From: Adineta vaga
Taxonomy: Eukaryota > Rotifera
DNA: 64,000 nucleotides
Assembly: GCA_021613535.1 (NCBI GenBank)
Contig: CP075492.1
Span: 6,076,001 to 6,140,000 of the forward strand
Reading direction: 5' to 3'
Shown: in pieces, positions 62,948 through 64,000 of the stretch
How positions within the stretch are numbered: the stretch's first letter is position 1
Layout of the letters: every line of letters begins with the position of its first letter
Made by a program: the position numbers and the translations under genes
Notes under the pieces: model-generated
Database searches by the model: none
What the model was told of the DNA's origin: nothing
Seen by the model: the letters and a program-made list of their open reading frames with translations, nothing else

Positions 62948-63235
62948 ATGCCAGTCAAACGACGTCGATTACCGAGAAAAAATCGACGACAAAACGAATC
63001 TAAACCATCATCCATAGAAGTAGTTTATCCACAAATTTTGTATGAAACACATTTAGAAAAATGTAATTCCGATCTTCAAACAATTCCTGATCAAACTTTC
63101 GGAAAAATCTATTCAACGCAAATCATTGAAGAAATCTCTTCTTCGAATGCATCATCAACGATAGAACCGAATCCAATTGAAAGATCGCCAAGAAAACCAC
63201 GAAAAAAGAAAGTCAAGACTAGAAAACGAGTTTAA
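62948..63235 (+). CDS. Small very basic protein, unknown
   Basis: 95 aa from ATG 62948. Both ends are Lys/Arg-rich (MPVKRRRLPRKNRRQ and PRKPRKKKVKTRKRV), flanking an acidic/polar centre; this suggests a nuclear or nucleic-acid-binding protein, which is inference. I do not recognise a family. It follows the four-TM gene by only 72 nt on the same strand, and AATAAA at 63300-63305 gives it a proper 3' end. It could alternatively be a terminal exon of an unrecognised gene. Confidence 0.5.
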   Translation: MPVKRRRLPRKNRRQNESKPSSIEVVYPQILYETHLEKCNSDLQTIPDQTFGKIYSTQIIEEISSSNASSTIEPNPIERSPRKPRKKKVKTRKRV

Positions 63236-63480
63236 TCTATATCTGTAAACTTTCCGAAAAAATTATCATGTTTGAATCGATTTATCAGTAAATGTTTTCA
63301 ATAAATATCGTGTTTTGTGACACGTACTATTCAGTTGTAACTCTATTACATTGAATGTATACATGATAAAACCAGTTCTCTGATCAACTACTATTTTCAT
63401 ACAAAAATATCATTCGTTACACATGATCGATTGTTGATAACGCATGGAAGTCACCGGTAAAATATATTTTTACTCTCACA
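63236..63480. other. Intergenic
   Basis: It contains the poly(A) signal at 63300-63305 and no coding signal before the C2 relic. Confidence 0.35.
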
Positions 63481-63488
63481 TACACAAA

Positions 63489-63691
63489 TTATACCTCAAG
63501 GATATTGTGGTCAAGTAATGAATATCTACATCTTTATGTTTATGATGAAGATGAAGGAAAAAAAACGATATAATTGCTTCTACAAAAATCAGTTTAGATA
63601 AAGTTATTCAAACAGGACGTTTTGATGATTGGATACAATTATTGGTAGTCGAGGTGATATTCATATTCGTGTAACTTATGAACAAACATGA
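63489..63691 (+). pseudogene. Decayed C2-domain fragment
   Basis: Three short same-strand frames read in order give the second half of a C2 domain: WSSNEYLHLYVYDEDEG, then after an A-run (63559-63566) DIIASTKISLDKVIQTG-RFDDWIQL, then after another shift near 63640 GSRGDIHIRVTYEQ and TGA. The order and spacing fit a calcium-binding C2 domain (the DED acidic loop, the DxW-x-L strand, the GxIHIxVTYE end). At least two frameshifts break it and no intron resolves them, so this is a relic. It lies tail-to-tail with the cyanase gene. Confidence 0.6.
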
Positions 63692-63781
63692 ATCATTCAA
63701 CTTTCTTATAAAAAATTAAGATAGATAGTTTTACTATTCTTTTATTGGTTTAGTGAAAATCTGACATAAATAAAATCGAAA

Positions 63782-64000
63782 TTACCATCTTTTATACGGT
63801 AAAAATTTACCAGACATGTTTATATTGACCCTGGGTGCATCCACTATTGTTTCATCTTTATCAATTTTAATTGTAAAATCTACTGCAGACATGATTCCAT
63901 CACCGAATTTTTCATGAATAACTTCTTTCATTGGAACACCATATTGAAGTAGAATTTCATAAAATCGATAGAGTAATGGATCAGTTGGCGGTAAGGATGG
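63782..64000 (-). CDS. cynS: Cyanate hydratase (cyanase), C-terminal part, cut by window edge
   Basis: The last 72 codons of a minus-strand gene that runs off the right edge; stop TAA at 63784-63782. The sequence carries the cyanase signature: PTDP, YRFYE with the catalytic Arg and Glu, [14 protein letters not shown] with the catalytic Ser, and the end GKFLPYK. Cyanase converts cyanate and bicarbonate to carbamate and CO2, giving ammonia, and forms decamers whose active sites lie between subunits; all three catalytic residues are present here. Cyanase is rare in animals and common in bacteria, fungi and plants, so horizontal acquisition is likely. No intron is visible in the part seen. Confidence 0.9.
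   Translation of the reverse strand, partial: PSLPPTDPLLYRFYEILLQYGVPMKEVIHEKFGDGIMSAVDFTIKIDKDETIVDAPRVNINMSGKFLPYKRW

Noticed and set aside
1-64000. CRISPR arrays, rRNA, tRNA genes, intact transposons
   Set aside because: No regularly spaced repeats, no tRNA A/B-box pair, no rRNA-like block and no transposase or reverse-transcriptase motifs were seen in reading both strands; a covariance-model scan was not possible.

Overview
The window is a eukaryotic nuclear segment, most likely from a small invertebrate and probably a bdelloid rotifer. The DNA is AT-rich. Genes are dense and split by many introns of about 50-60 nt with GTAAGT-like donors and TTTTAG-type acceptors. The proteins are typically animal (U2AF1, RALGPS, GW182/TNRC6, a 5-HT1-like receptor, PKD, TRAF, TENT5, KCMF1). 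Several start codons sit just behind a TTTAG-type acceptor, as expected for 5'UTR introns or spliced-leader addition. A cyanase fragment of probable non-metazoan ancestry lies at the right edge. No database search was run; all family names come from reading the translations against remembered family motifs.

Layout. 1-7.1 kb: three tandem paralogs of a lineage-specific two-pass membrane protein, at least two of them broken, flanked by a diverged direct repeat. 7.1-17.7 kb, minus strand: a small heat-shock protein with two alpha-crystallin domains, a membrane RING protein, a 47-residue ORF, glutaredoxin-3, the splicing factor U2AF1 (11 coding exons) and the Ral exchange factor RALGPS (11 coding exons). 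19.9-23.6 kb, plus: a GW182 protein with a PAM2-like motif but no RRM. 27.9-31.5 kb: a 5-HT1-like GPCR in three exons. 32.9 kb: a small secreted peptide precursor. 36.5-46.8 kb: a 17-exon spectrin-repeat-like, tail-anchored protein read as a KASH/nesprin candidate. 47.7-50.1 kb, minus: protein kinase D with a single C1 domain. 52.4-54.2 kb: a RING-zinc finger-coiled coil-MATH TRAF protein. 57.6-59.5 kb: TENT5 poly(A) polymerase. 60.4-63.2 kb: a compact same-strand trio (KCMF1-like E3, a frameshifted four-TM protein, a basic protein). 63.4-64 kb: a decayed C2-domain fragment and the C-terminal half of cyanase.

Most of these are unrelated housekeeping or signalling genes, and no gene cluster with a joint pathway is evident. 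The shared themes are RNA handling (U2AF1, GW182, TENT5) and ubiquitin/stress proteins (RING, TRAF, KCMF1, sHSP, GLRX3). Exon models were assembled by eye and checked for phase consistency; nearly all junctions close in frame, and exceptions are stated.
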